A stretch of DNA of 64,000 nt from Leptolinea sp. (GTDB taxonomy: Bacteria > Chloroflexota > Anaerolineae > Anaerolineales > Anaerolineaceae), in the NCBI GenBank assembly GCA_012798535.1, contig JAAZMZ010000002.1:1-64000 (forward strand), read 5' to 3'. Both the position numbers and the translations under genes were made by a program. Shown piece after piece: positions 54,501 to 64,000 of the stretch. Below the pieces are notes generated by a model. That model searched no databases. It worked only from the letters and a program-made list of their open reading frames with translations, and had not been told where the DNA came from. Position 1 is the stretch's first letter. Each line of letters starts with the position of its first letter.

Positions 54501-54532
54501 ACCTCTTCTCATCTTAAGAAGAGGTTTTTTTT
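54501..54532 (+). terminator. SAM-riboswitch expression-platform terminator
   Basis: ACCTCTTCT pairs with AGAAGAGGT (9 bp) and is followed by eight T, 14 bases before the metA ATG. The 5' arm can compete with riboswitch sequence, as expected for on/off control. Confidence 0.92.
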
Positions 54533-54545
54533 ACCGGAGGAAGTC

Positions 54546-55463
54546 ATGCCCATCAAAATACCCAACAAACTGCCGGCCCGCGAAATTTTGAACAGCGAAA
54601 ATATCTTTGTCATGGATGAAGACCGCGCTCTTCATCAGGACATTCGCTCATTGAAAATCGCCATTCTCAATCTGATGCCGACAAAGATCACCACAGAAAC
54701 GCAGCTCTTACGCCTGCTGGGAAATTCACCCCTGCAGGTGGATATCACCCTGCTGCGCACAGATTCCCATCAGAGCAAGAACACTTCGGCCGAACATCTT
54801 CTGGCGTTCTACCAGACCTTCGAGCAGATCAAGTATGAACGTTTCGACGGCCTGATCATCACCGGTGCGCCGGTGGAAAACCTGCCCTTCGAAGAAGTGG
54901 ATTACTGGGATGAATTAAAACAGGTGATGGATTGGTCCGTCCACAATGTGTTTTCCACCTTCCATATCTGCTGGGGTGCACAGGCCGGCCTGTTCCATAA
55001 ATATGGCATCCCCAAGTATCCTCTTCCGGTCAAACAATTCGGTGTATTCGAACACCACATCTGTACCAGGAATACCAATCTGCTGCGTGGATTTGACGAC
55101 CGGTTTTACGCACCGCATTCCCGCCATACCGAGATCCGCCGGGAGGACATCGAAAAGATTCCTGACCTGGACATCCTGGCCGAATCGGATGAAGCCGGCA
55201 TTTATATCATTTCCACCCATGACGGCAAACAGGTTTTTGTCACCGGTCACTCGGAATATGACCCGCTGACACTGAAATCCGAATACGACCGGGATGTGAA
55301 TCTAGGACTGCCCATTGCCGTTCCCAGGAACTATTACCCGAATGACAATCCAGCACTGGCTCCGGTAGTGCGCTGGCGCGGTCACGCCAGCCTGCTGTTC
55401 TCCAACTGGTTAAACTACTGCGTCTATGAAGAGACGCCGTATAACCTGGATGATCTACGCTAA
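54546..55463 (+). CDS. metA: Homoserine O-acetyltransferase, MetA type
   Basis: A 305-residue MetA-family acyltransferase with nucleophile Cys142 in HICWGAQAG, Glu/His catalytic positions later ([13 protein letters not shown]), and the family start [11 protein letters not shown]. Residue 111 is Glu (GAPVEN), the residue reported to favour acetyl-CoA over succinyl-CoA in this family. The product O-acetylhomoserine is the substrate of MetY downstream. It is controlled by a SAM-I riboswitch. Confidence 0.93.
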   Translation: MPIKIPNKLPAREILNSENIFVMDEDRALHQDIRSLKIAILNLMPTKITTETQLLRLLGNSPLQVDITLLRTDSHQSKNTSAEHLLAFYQTFEQIKYERFDGLIITGAPVENLPFEEVDYWDELKQVMDWSVHNVFSTFHICWGAQAGLFHKYGIPKYPLPVKQFGVFEHHICTRNTNLLRGFDDRFYAPHSRHTEIRREDIEKIPDLDILAESDEAGIYIISTHDGKQVFVTGHSEYDPLTLKSEYDRDVNLGLPIAVPRNYYPNDNPALAPVVRWRGHASLLFSNWLNYCVYEETPYNLDDLR

Positions 55464-55585
55464 CGCCACAGGAAGGGTATTTTTGCAAGGAGGAAGACGC
55501 TATGGACATGTGTATGTGTCGAAAATGAATATGTCCTGCGATGCGGCCGCATCTATCGTTTCAATTTTTCGAAATTTTTCAATAA

Positions 55586-56890
<1,305 letters not shown>

Positions 56891-57017
56891 TCGGGCCCAG
56901 TCGAAAAACCGGAGACAGGATCATATTATTTAAATAGACTGACGGAATGATGTCAGCCGAAGTGCCTGATGGTTCGAGCGGAATCAATCCAACAGAACCT
57001 TGCAACGATCTATTGAC

Positions 57018-57057
57018 ACAGCCCCATTTTCTATGAATAGAAAATGGGGCTGTTTTT
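57018..57057 (+). terminator. Intrinsic terminator after metY
   Basis: A perfect 16-bp stem (ACAGCCCCATTTTCTA / TAGAAAATGGGGCTGT) with a TGAA loop and T-tract closes the metA-metY unit. Confidence 0.95.
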
Positions 57058-57140
57058 ATATGTATTTTATGTAATTGTGATATTTATCACTTGTAATATC
57101 TGAAATGATCAATATAATATGTTATAGGTTGTTATAGCAA

Positions 57141-57890
57141 ATGGATGAATTTCTAACCGCCCGCCAGGTTCAAGATTTATTGAAAGTAGACCGTATTACT
57201 GTCTATCGGATGCTCAATGACGGGCGACTTCACGGTAACAAAATCGGGCAGCAATGGCGTTTTCCCCGTGAAGACGTGGAAGATCTGTTGAACGGTCTCA
57301 AACTGGGAGATGACTCGGGAAAATACATGATGGATGAAGGCGGACTGCCCGTGCATTGTTTCCAAACCATACAGGATCTCTTTTCGACGGTCAGCCAGTT
57401 ATCAGCCATCCTGGTCAATATGCAGGGTGATCCCATCACGGAAATGAGTCATCCCTGTGAATTCTGTCATCTGGTTTCCAGCCGTTCATCGGCCGGGGCA
57501 AATTGCCAGGCGTCTTATCATGAATTTGTCCGGCAGGCTGAAAATGGAGAGAAACATTTTACCTGCCATTCCGGATTGAATTACACAGGCGCGTATGTGA
57601 CTCTGGAACATGAACCTGTTGGTCTTTTTCTGGTTGGAGGATTCCGATTACAAGAAACGACCATGTTGGATGATAAAACACCTTATACAAAATTGAACGG
57701 GATGGTGGATATCCCCGGGCAGGCTATTCAGGCAGCCCATACAGCAATCCCGTCACTGACTGATGAACAGGAAAAAATGATCGATACCTGGACCACCGCC
57801 GCTGCCCAGGCATTTGAGAGCATCTTACAGGAGCGGTCTGCCTTCACCCGGCGGTTGAAAAAAATTGCCGATCTTACCCAAATTCCCTGA
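57141..57890 (+). CDS. HTH and PocR-domain transcriptional regulator
   Basis: A 249-residue regulator. Residues 1-55 form an excisionase/MerR-type DNA-binding domain (FLTARQVQDLLKVDRITVYRM, core LTARQVQDLL, then GQQWRFPREDVEDLL). Residues about 70-230 are a PocR sensory domain with four conserved Cys: CEFC near 112, the Cys of ANCQASYHEF, and TCHSG. These could bind a metal or sense redox or small hydrocarbon ligands. It lies 9 bases before the SQR-like gene, so it probably controls the sulfur module that follows. Confidence 0.87.
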   Translation: MDEFLTARQVQDLLKVDRITVYRMLNDGRLHGNKIGQQWRFPREDVEDLLNGLKLGDDSGKYMMDEGGLPVHCFQTIQDLFSTVSQLSAILVNMQGDPITEMSHPCEFCHLVSSRSSAGANCQASYHEFVRQAENGEKHFTCHSGLNYTGAYVTLEHEPVGLFLVGGFRLQETTMLDDKTPYTKLNGMVDIPGQAIQAAHTAIPSLTDEQEKMIDTWTTAAAQAFESILQERSAFTRRLKKIADLTQIP

Positions 57891-57899
57891 GGAGGAAAA

Positions 57900-59144
57900 A
57901 TGAAAACTCTCTTGATCCTGGGGGCCGGCACAGCCGGAACGATGGTTGCGCGAAAAATGTCTGACCGGTTGGATTCGCATGATTGGAAAGTGATCCTGGT
58001 GGATAAGGATGAAAATCATTATTACCAACCCGGATTCCTCTTCCTGCCATTTGGAAGATACCGCCCGGATCAGGTGATCAAGCCCAAACGCCATTTCATT
58101 CCGAATAAAATTGAGTTCGTGATTTCAGATATCGAGTTAATCGAACCGGCCGCCAACCGGGTAAAGCTCACCAGAGAAAATCGGGTGATCGATTACGATT
58201 ACCTGATCATAGCCACAGGTGTAAATATCCACCCGGAAGAAACGGAAGGCCTTAAAGGAGCCGGCTGGCACAAGAACATATTCGATTTCTACACCTACGA
58301 AGGCGCTTCGGCCATTCATCCCTTCCTGGAGAAGTGGCAGGGTGGACGTCTGGTGATGAACGTGGTGGAAAATCCCATCAAATGCCCGGTGGCGCCGCTG
58401 GAGTTTCTCTTCCTGGCAGATGATTATTTCACCCGGCGCGGCATGCGTAACAAAGTGGAACTGGTCTATGCCACACCGCTTTCCGGCGCATTCACCAAGC
58501 CCAAATCTGCCAAAGCGTTGGGAGATATTCTTACGAAGAAGAATATTCAACTGGAAACCGATTTCATGGCAAGCGAGGTGGATGCAGGAAAGAATATCCT
58601 GCGGTCGTACGATGAACGCGAAATTCCCTATGATCTCCTGATCACCGTGCCTGTAAATAAGGGTGCAGATGTCATCGGCCGGTCTGGCATGGGTGATGAT
58701 CTGAACTTCGTCCCGACGGATAAATTCTCCCTGCAGTCCAAAAACTGGCCGAATATCTGGGTGATGGGCGATGCCACCAATATTCCCACCTCCAAAGCCG
58801 GAGCAGTAGTTCATTTCCAGCTCGAATACGTGGTCGAAAATATGCTGGCACACATGGCCGGCGAGGAAATGCACGCGAATTTCGACGGCCACGCCAGCTG
58901 CTACATTGAATCGGGTTTTAACAAGGGAATCCTCATAGATTTCAATTACGATGTGGAACCACTGCCGGGAACATATCCCATTCCGGGACTGGGGCCATTT
59001 TCGCTGCTTAAGGAAACCACCATCAATCACTGGGGCAAGCTGTTTTTCCGCTACATGTACTGGTACATGATGATGCAGGGAATCGACATTCCCCTGCCCA
59101 GCGCTTTCAGTCTGGCCGGGAAACAGCAATCTGTCCCCTTATAA
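57900..59144 (+). CDS. Sulfide:quinone oxidoreductase-like flavoprotein
   Basis: A 414-residue FAD protein of the SQR/FCC family. The Rossmann start is LLILGAGTAGTMVARKM, followed by NHYYQPGFLFLPFG, IIATGVNIHPEE, and the second FAD contact WVMGDATNIPTSKAGAVVHFQ (core GDATNIPTSKAG). Cys162 (IKCPVAPLEFL) and Cys334 (HASCYIESG) are placed like the redox Cys pair that handles sulfide. It may oxidise sulfide or a persulfide carrier to feed electrons to quinone. DsrC-like and DsrE-like genes follow at short distance. Confidence 0.87.
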   Translation: MKTLLILGAGTAGTMVARKMSDRLDSHDWKVILVDKDENHYYQPGFLFLPFGRYRPDQVIKPKRHFIPNKIEFVISDIELIEPAANRVKLTRENRVIDYDYLIIATGVNIHPEETEGLKGAGWHKNIFDFYTYEGASAIHPFLEKWQGGRLVMNVVENPIKCPVAPLEFLFLADDYFTRRGMRNKVELVYATPLSGAFTKPKSAKALGDILTKKNIQLETDFMASEVDAGKNILRSYDEREIPYDLLITVPVNKGADVIGRSGMGDDLNFVPTDKFSLQSKNWPNIWVMGDATNIPTSKAGAVVHFQLEYVVENMLAHMAGEEMHANFDGHASCYIESGFNKGILIDFNYDVEPLPGTYPIPGLGPFSLLKETTINHWGKLFFRYMYWYMMMQGIDIPLPSAFSLAGKQQSVPL

Positions 59145-59173
59145 AATCGGATCTCATTCAGGAGGAAAGAATT

Positions 59174-59491
59174 ATGGCAACAAAAACAATTGCAGGCAAG
59201 ACCGTCCAGATCAACGAAGAAGGTTTTATGACCAATCCGGCCGAGTGGACCAAAGAGATCGCCGTCGAAATAGCAAAAGAAGAAGGTATTGAAGAATTGA
59301 CCGCTGCGCACTGGAAAGTGATCGATTTTTCGCGGCAGAGCGCGGCATCCAGCGGGGCTTCTCCTACCCTGCGGACGATCACCAACGGCTGTGGAATTTC
59401 GACCAAAGACCTGTTTACGCTTTTCCCCAAAGGACCGGCAAAAAAGGTGGCGCGGATTGCCGGATTGGGCAAACCGGAAGGTTGTGTTTAA
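59174..59491 (+). CDS. DsrC/TusE-family sulfur carrier, single C-terminal Cys
   Basis: A 105-residue protein of the DsrC/DsvC/TusE family: EGFMTNPAEWTKEIAVEIAKEEGI near the N-terminus (core DxWTKEIA-like), NGCGISTKDLFTLFPKGPAKK and the C-terminal KPEGCV. The penultimate Cys (CysA, 104) is present. The second Cys eleven residues before it (CysB in DsrC) is Ala here. That pattern fits TusE-like persulfide transfer rather than the DsrC trisulfide cycle of sulfite reduction. A GGAGGAAAG site precedes the ATG. Confidence 0.9.
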   Translation: MATKTIAGKTVQINEEGFMTNPAEWTKEIAVEIAKEEGIEELTAAHWKVIDFSRQSAASSGASPTLRTITNGCGISTKDLFTLFPKGPAKKVARIAGLGKPEGCV

Positions 59492-59528
59492 ATCCGATCA
59501 TGTGATCATAAATAAAGGAGAACATTCG

Positions 59529-60029
59529 ATGGCTGAAGAACAGCGCAAGATCGCATTTATTTGCTCCAAAGGCAACCTGGATATGGCTTACCCGGCGCTG
59601 GTCATGGGCTGGGCGGCTCTGGGAAACGGGATCGATGTGACCATCTTCTTTACCTTCTGGGGAATGGATATGATCAATAAAGCCCGTGTTGACCACCTGG
59701 AAATTCCTCCGGTGGCCAATGCCAGCATGAAAATGAACATGATGGGTATTCCCGGGTATATCGGAATTCCCCAGTTCCTGGGAGCTTTTCCCGGCATGAC
59801 CCCCTTTGCCACCAGTCTGATGAAACAAAAAATGGATAAGCTGGGAGTGCCGCCCGTCAGTGAATATCTGCAAATGCTGGTGGATGGCGGGGCGAAACTG
59901 TACGCCTGTAAAATGTCGGTGGATATGTTCGGGCTTAAGAAGGAAGATTTCATCGATGGTGTGATCGATATTGTGACGGCCGGCGACTTCATGGATATGA
60001 CGGAAGGTGCACAGATCATCTTTATCTGA
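59529..60029 (+). CDS. DsrE2-like sulfur-transfer protein
   Basis: A 166-residue DsrE/DsrF/DrsH-like protein. It starts KIAFICSKGNLDMAYPALVMGWAA and carries FFTFWGMDMI, a hydrophobic Met-rich loop (NASMKMNMMGIPGYIG), and the conserved Cys127 in KLYACKMSVDMFGL. DsrE2-type proteins bind sulfane sulfur and pass it to TusA or DsrC-like carriers; many are membrane-associated. ATG 59529 has AAAGGAGAAC upstream; a longer frame into the DsrC-like gene is not used. Confidence 0.88.
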   Translation: MAEEQRKIAFICSKGNLDMAYPALVMGWAALGNGIDVTIFFTFWGMDMINKARVDHLEIPPVANASMKMNMMGIPGYIGIPQFLGAFPGMTPFATSLMKQKMDKLGVPPVSEYLQMLVDGGAKLYACKMSVDMFGLKKEDFIDGVIDIVTAGDFMDMTEGAQIIFI

Positions 60030-60164
60030 TATTGATGGTTGGGTTCCCGGTTTATAAAATATTACTATCACCACCATCATAAAATATCCCGATTCACAGC
60101 ATCATCCAACAGACGTGAGGATATAATTCCAGTATCATTGGAAAGGAATCTTCGATTTGTTTGT

Positions 60165-60968
60165 ATGCCGATCATTACGCTATTAACTGACTTTGGCCTG
60201 CGGGATGGTTATGTGGGTGTGATGAAAGGGGTGATCTGGAAGATCTGCCCGCAAGCGCAGATCGCCGATATCACCCACCACATTCCTCCCCAGGATATCC
60301 GCCAGGGAGCCATCGCATTACGCCGCACAGCCGGATATTTCCCGAAAGGGAGCGTACATATTGCCGTGGTCGATCCTGGGGTGGGCACCAGCCGTAAACC
60401 CCTGGCCGCGGAAGTCGACGGTCATTATTATGTCGGGCCGGATAACGGCCTGTTCACTCTGGTATTTGAAGATGCCGAATCTCTTGGTTTGAGCAGGCGT
60501 TTCTTCACGCTCGATAAACCGGAATACTGGCTGCCTGATATCAGCCGGGTATTTCATGGACGGGATATCTTCGCGCCGGTTGGAGCGCATCTGGCGAATG
60601 GTGTACCTTTGGAGAAAATGGGCACTCCGCTGACTGATCCCATCCGGCTCGAAAATCCGCAACCTGTCCGTTCGGGCGATACCTGGCGCGGCGAAGTGAT
60701 CACCATCGATAATTTCGGCAATCTGGCCACCAATATCACTGCCCAACACCTGGGAGCAAATTCTGTGCTGGAGGTGGCTCTCTGCGGAAAAACCATCCGC
60801 GGGCTGGTGAGCACCTTCGGTGACCGGCCGGACGGCGAGCTTACAGCCATGATCGGAACGGAAAACGATTTGATCATCGCCGTGGTTCGCGGCAGCGCCG
60901 CTGAAAAGCTGGGCGCCAAAGCGGGCGATCCGGTGGAAGTCCGCCTCGCACCGAGAAAAACGGCATGA
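60165..60968 (+). CDS. SAM hydroxide adenosyltransferase (DUF62), copy 1
   Basis: A 267-residue protein of the SAM-dependent chlorinase/fluorinase-like family. It has LLTDFGLRDGYVGVMKGVIW, IAVVDPGVGTSRKPLA (core VDPGVGT), YYVGPDNGLFTLV and FHGRDIFAPVGAHLA. Family hydrolases convert SAM and water to adenosine and methionine; no halogenase-type loop is obvious. ATG 60165 fits the family start, although its ribosome site is distant (AAAGGA at 60142). It overlaps copy 2 by four bases. Confidence 0.88.
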   Translation: MPIITLLTDFGLRDGYVGVMKGVIWKICPQAQIADITHHIPPQDIRQGAIALRRTAGYFPKGSVHIAVVDPGVGTSRKPLAAEVDGHYYVGPDNGLFTLVFEDAESLGLSRRFFTLDKPEYWLPDISRVFHGRDIFAPVGAHLANGVPLEKMGTPLTDPIRLENPQPVRSGDTWRGEVITIDNFGNLATNITAQHLGANSVLEVALCGKTIRGLVSTFGDRPDGELTAMIGTENDLIIAVVRGSAAEKLGAKAGDPVEVRLAPRKTA

Positions 60969-61762
60969 ACAGGCCAGTCATTTCCATCACCACCGACTTT
61001 GGCGGCAGTGATTATGACGCCGGAGTGCTGGCCGGGGTGATTTGGTCGATCGCGCCGCAGGCTGGTATCGCGGTGCTTACCCATGACGTGACACCCTTTA
61101 ATGTGCTTGAAGGCGCGGTGATCCTCTCCCGCTGTGTACCCTACTTCCCTGATGGCACAGTGCATCTGGCAGTGGTTGATCCGGGTGTGGGTACGCCGCG
61201 CCGCGGGTTGGCCGCACATATCGGCGGGCAATACTTCGTCGGCCCGGATAACGGTCTGTGCTCCCTGCTGGTCGAACAGGCACGCAAAGACAACCTGCCG
61301 GTTGAATTCCACGCGCTGGAAAATCCTTTATACTGGCTGCCGGCCGTGACCCGCATTTTTCACGGGCGGGATGTTTTCGCTCCGGTTGCCGCCCATCTGG
61401 CATCCGGTGTTCCGCTGGCAGAATTTGGCCCAGCCTTGGCTGATCCTGTTCTCATCCATCTCCCGATCGCCCAAAAAGGCCTTTACGGCTGGCGCGGCAC
61501 AATCCTGCACATCGATCATTTCGGAAACCTGACCAGCAATCTGACCTCAGAACATCTGGCGGGACGAACTCGTTTTCAGATCACAATTCAGGGAGAAAAG
61601 ATAACCGACCTGGCCGGCACCTACGGCGCCGCGCAGGCCGGCGAGTTGATCACTCTGCTGGATGACAGTGACTGCCTGGAGATCGCCGTTTCTCGCGGCA
61701 GCGCGGAAAAACGCCTGCAGGCGGTTGTGGGAACAGAGTTTGAACTGGTTTTTCAGGAGTAA
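60965..61762 (+). CDS. SAM hydroxide adenosyltransferase (DUF62), copy 2
   Basis: A 265-residue paralog of the preceding gene, with SITTDFGGSDYDAGVLAGVIW, LAVVDPGVGTPRRGLA, YFVGPDNGLCSLL and FHGRDVFAPVAAHLA. All the motifs lining the SAM site appear kept in both copies. They are only moderately similar, so they may form a heterotrimer or differ in substrate. The ATG overlaps the upstream stop (ATGA), and the ECF ATPase gene starts two bases after its stop. Confidence 0.88.
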   Translation: MNRPVISITTDFGGSDYDAGVLAGVIWSIAPQAGIAVLTHDVTPFNVLEGAVILSRCVPYFPDGTVHLAVVDPGVGTPRRGLAAHIGGQYFVGPDNGLCSLLVEQARKDNLPVEFHALENPLYWLPAVTRIFHGRDVFAPVAAHLASGVPLAEFGPALADPVLIHLPIAQKGLYGWRGTILHIDHFGNLTSNLTSEHLAGRTRFQITIQGEKITDLAGTYGAAQAGELITLLDDSDCLEIAVSRGSAEKRLQAVVGTEFELVFQE

Positions 61763-61764
61763 TT

Positions 61765-63378
61765 GTGGATCGCGAACCGTATATCACCGTTGACGGGTTG
61801 ACCTTTCAGTATCACAGCCGCACCGAACCGGCCATCGAAAACCTGTCGTTTAATGTCTATCCCGGCGAAGTGCTGTTGATCGCCGGATCTTCCGGCTGCG
61901 GCAAAACCACCCTGATGCGCTGCATCAATGGTCTTATCCCGCACACCTATCGTGGTGAGATCAGCGGCGAGATCAGCCTCCTGGGGACACCGGTCTCTTC
62001 ACTGAGCATGGCAGATTTATCTCAAACCGTGGGCACCCTGCTGCAGGATCCAGAGCGGCAGATTGTGGGCAGCTATGTAAAGAACGAAGTGGCTTTTGGA
62101 TTAGAGAATCTGGGATTCACCAGGGATGAGATCATCCAGCGGGTGGACGACACGCTGAAATACCTGGGGATTTATCATCTCCGTGACCGGGAGACTTTTT
62201 CGATTTCTGGCGGAGAAAAACAGAAAGCGGCTCTGGCAGGCGTGCTGGTTATGCAGCCGAAAATCCTGCTGTTGGATGAACCGCTGGCTAGCCTGGATCC
62301 AGCTTCGGCGCATGAAGCTCTGAATCTGTTCCGCGAACTGGCCGACCAGGGAATCGCCGTGATGATCGTCGAACACCGGGTAGAAGATGTGCTCTCCATT
62401 CACCCGGAGCGGGTATTGTACCTGGATTGCGGGAAGCAGGTTTACTATGGCGATTCGGCCGGATTGATGGATGTGGTGGATTACCACCGCATCAAACTCC
62501 CCGCCGAAGTGGTTATGCAACGTGCCGGGAAAAAACCACCGACGGAAGAATTTAAACCGCTGCTCACACCGCAGCCGGGTGAAAAGCTGGTCTCTTTCGA
62601 AAATGTCTCTTTTCGCTATCACTATGACCTTCCGGATGTGCTGCACAATGTCAGTTTTCAGGTCGGGCGCGGCGATGTGATCGCCATTCTGGGGCACAAC
62701 GGAGCGGGAAAAACCACGCTGGTCAAGCACGCGCTGGGGCTGCTCAAACCCACCGCTGGTCAGGTGCTGCTGGAGGGAAAGGATACCCGCAAGATCACCG
62801 TGGCTCAGGCCGCGCACACCGTGGGGTATGTCTTTCAGAGCCCCACCCAGATGTTGTTCGCGCCCACCGTGAAAGAGGAGCTGTCTTTCGGTCCGCGCAA
62901 CCTGCGCCTGCCGCCGGATGCCATTGAAGAAAACGTAGACTGGGCAATCCACACGGTGCACATGGAAGCCGAACTGGCCACGCCCCCGCTGGCGTTGTCT
63001 TTCGGGCAGCAAAAGCGGGTGAGTATCGCTTCTGTATTGTCTATGCGCTCCAGGATCTTGATGATGGACGAACCCACCGCCGGACAGGATTACTGGAACT
63101 ACAACCAGTTCATGGATGCCATTCTGCAGATGCCGGGATTTGACGCCGTGCTCTTCATCACCCATGATGTCGACCTGGCCGTGGTGTACGCCAACCGCAT
63201 ACTACTGGTGTTCGGCGGTGAGATCGTGGCGGACGGTACGCCGGCGGATGTTTTGAAAGACGAAGACCAACTGCGCCGCTGCCGGGTTTTACCCACCTCA
63301 CTTTTGCGCGTGAATGAGAAATATTACTCAAAAACCGGCCGGTTCCTGCGCGCCGAGGAACTGGCGCGACAAATCTAG
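61765..63378 (+). CDS. ECF transporter ATPase, two fused EcfA domains
   Basis: A 537-residue protein with two complete ABC ATPase halves. The first has Walker A GSSGCGKTT, signature SISGGEKQKAALAG and Walker B LLLDEPLASLDP. The second has GHNGAGKTT, a signature LSFGQQKRVSIASV and MMDEPTAGQD. This is the fused EcfA1-EcfA2 form that energises vitamin or precursor uptake by ECF transporters. The start is GTG, translationally close to the SAM hydrolase gene. The S component follows 137 bases later. Confidence 0.92.
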   Translation: MDREPYITVDGLTFQYHSRTEPAIENLSFNVYPGEVLLIAGSSGCGKTTLMRCINGLIPHTYRGEISGEISLLGTPVSSLSMADLSQTVGTLLQDPERQIVGSYVKNEVAFGLENLGFTRDEIIQRVDDTLKYLGIYHLRDRETFSISGGEKQKAALAGVLVMQPKILLLDEPLASLDPASAHEALNLFRELADQGIAVMIVEHRVEDVLSIHPERVLYLDCGKQVYYGDSAGLMDVVDYHRIKLPAEVVMQRAGKKPPTEEFKPLLTPQPGEKLVSFENVSFRYHYDLPDVLHNVSFQVGRGDVIAILGHNGAGKTTLVKHALGLLKPTAGQVLLEGKDTRKITVAQAAHTVGYVFQSPTQMLFAPTVKEELSFGPRNLRLPPDAIEENVDWAIHTVHMEAELATPPLALSFGQQKRVSIASVLSMRSRILMMDEPTAGQDYWNYNQFMDAILQMPGFDAVLFITHDVDLAVVYANRILLVFGGEIVADGTPADVLKDEDQLRRCRVLPTSLLRVNEKYYSKTGRFLRAEELARQI

Positions 63379-63515
63379 ACTGGCAGCGGCTTGCAGGAAA
63401 ACCCTTCCGAATCTGAAGTGTTATATTAAAATAGATTAAGCGGGATTGAGCATCCCGGTTCCAAATATCAGTACCGGATATTTCGGAGTTTCAATCACAT
63501 TCAGAGGAGGAAATT

Positions 63516-64000
63516 ATGAAAAAGAAATCATTGTGGGCTTTTGGCACCCGTGAGGTCGTGTATTCGGCGATCGGCGCTGCGTTGTATGCCGTGCTTTCAT
63601 GGGCGACCAATTTTCTGCAGATCCCGGCAGCCGGTAATGTGGCTTTCCGCCCGGCCGTGGCCATCCCCATGTTCTTCGGTGTGGTCTTTGGTCCCATTGT
63701 GGGTTTCATCTCCGGCTTCCTGGGCAACATCATCGGCGACCTGCTTTCCGGATACGGCTTCAGGCCCTGGTGGGATCTGGCCAACGGCATCATGGGCTTC
63801 GTCACCGGCTTCACGGTGCTGGCCGGCCTGAAGGGCTTCAAAGGCTGGAACAACATTTTCAAAGCCGAGGTGTTTGTCGTGCTGGGTGTGCTCATCGCCG
63901 CCGCGGTGGCTGCCGCCTCAGAGATCTGGGTATCCGGTGTGGATGTTCCCACCACAATCGCTACCAATTTTGTCCCAACGATCATCCCCAACCTGCTTAA
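63516..64000 (+). CDS. ECF transporter S component (5' part)
   Basis: The first 161 residues of a membrane protein that runs past the window end. Several helices are visible: residues about 12-32, VAIPMFFGVVFGPIVGFISGFLGNIIGDLL (core GPIVGFISGFLGNIIGD) and GIMGFVTGFTVLAGL. This layout, with FRPAVAIP and a GxxGDLL loop, is typical of substrate-binding S components. ATG 63516 follows AGAGGAGGAAATT. The ligand is unknown; a methionine- or nucleoside-related compound is conceivable given the SAM hydrolases upstream (inference). EcfT should lie beyond the window. Confidence 0.85.
   Translation, partial: MKKKSLWAFGTREVVYSAIGAALYAVLSWATNFLQIPAAGNVAFRPAVAIPMFFGVVFGPIVGFISGFLGNIIGDLLSGYGFRPWWDLANGIMGFVTGFTVLAGLKGFKGWNNIFKAEVFVVLGVLIAAAVAAASEIWVSGVDVPTTIATNFVPTIIPNLL

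Noticed and set aside
59391-59528. Longer N-terminus for the DsrE2-like protein
   Set aside because: It would overlap the DsrC-like gene in another frame; ATG 59529 has a strong ribosome site and a family-like start.

Overview
The window looks like chromosomal DNA of a heterotrophic, anaerobe-like bacterium, most likely Chloroflexota (class Anaerolineae). This is inferred from gene content and protein style: lipoprotein linkers rich in A/P/T/K/E, several sugar ABC systems run by LacI proteins, a fused ECF ATPase, and a PocR-type regulator. No rRNA or other taxonomic marker is present, so the assignment is not proven. The DNA is about half GC, with AT-rich patches near 25.1-26.5 kb and 47.5-48.1 kb.

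1-11.7 kb (+): pentose and hemicellulose use. The tail of a ribose/xylose-type ABC permease is followed by a LacI regulator, xylulokinase and a GH3 beta-xylosidase/glucosidase. A second LacI paralog, a sugar-binding protein, two permeases and a GH51 arabinofuranosidase come next. LacI-type operators sit just downstream of near-consensus promoters.

11.8-21.2 kb (-): one catabolic/uptake cluster. It has a GntR/UTRA regulator, two BtpA/SgcQ-family proteins, a BMP-type binding lipoprotein, an ATPase, two permeases, a phosphotriesterase-family hydrolase with an in-frame repeat insertion, and a PfkB kinase. The substrate is unknown, possibly a nucleoside-like or sugar-phosphate-ester compound. 21.5-24.1 kb holds an unknown protein and a nitroreductase/radical SAM pair.

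24.3-31.3 kb: a TSUP exporter, a decayed flavodoxin-type pseudogene, an orphan gene, two tRNA-Ser genes, a VWA/FHA membrane protein, a polytopic membrane protein and guaA. 31.4-34.8 kb: pstSCAB. 34.8-35.8 kb (-): a protein with the GDPHVD motif of self-cleaving MIIA/DUF1521 domains.

35.9-39.3 kb: a cobalamin riboswitch and terminator ahead of cobT-cobS-cbiR-cobU, which together could salvage and remodel cobamides. 39.4-42.3 kb: an FmdB zinc ribbon protein, a 43-residue membrane protein, a flippase-like membrane protein and an FAD amine-oxidase-like enzyme. 42.7-46.9 kb: a stand-alone dnaA, then argGH behind a leader with an Arg-rich peptide and a terminator. 47-50.7 kb: a YjdF homolog behind a terminator-bearing leader, a chemoreceptor gene broken by a stop and a one-base deletion, and cheW. 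50.7-54.1 kb (-): an amidohydrolase, a DUF4377/META lipoprotein and a CPBP protease.

54.3-64 kb (+): a sulfur/SAM neighbourhood. A SAM-I riboswitch controls metA (Glu111, the acetyl type), followed by metY. Then come an HTH-PocR regulator, an SQR-like flavoprotein, a DsrC/TusE-like protein with one C-terminal Cys, and a DsrE2-like protein. Two tandem SAM hydroxide adenosyltransferases follow, with a fused ECF ATPase and an ECF S component cut by the window end.
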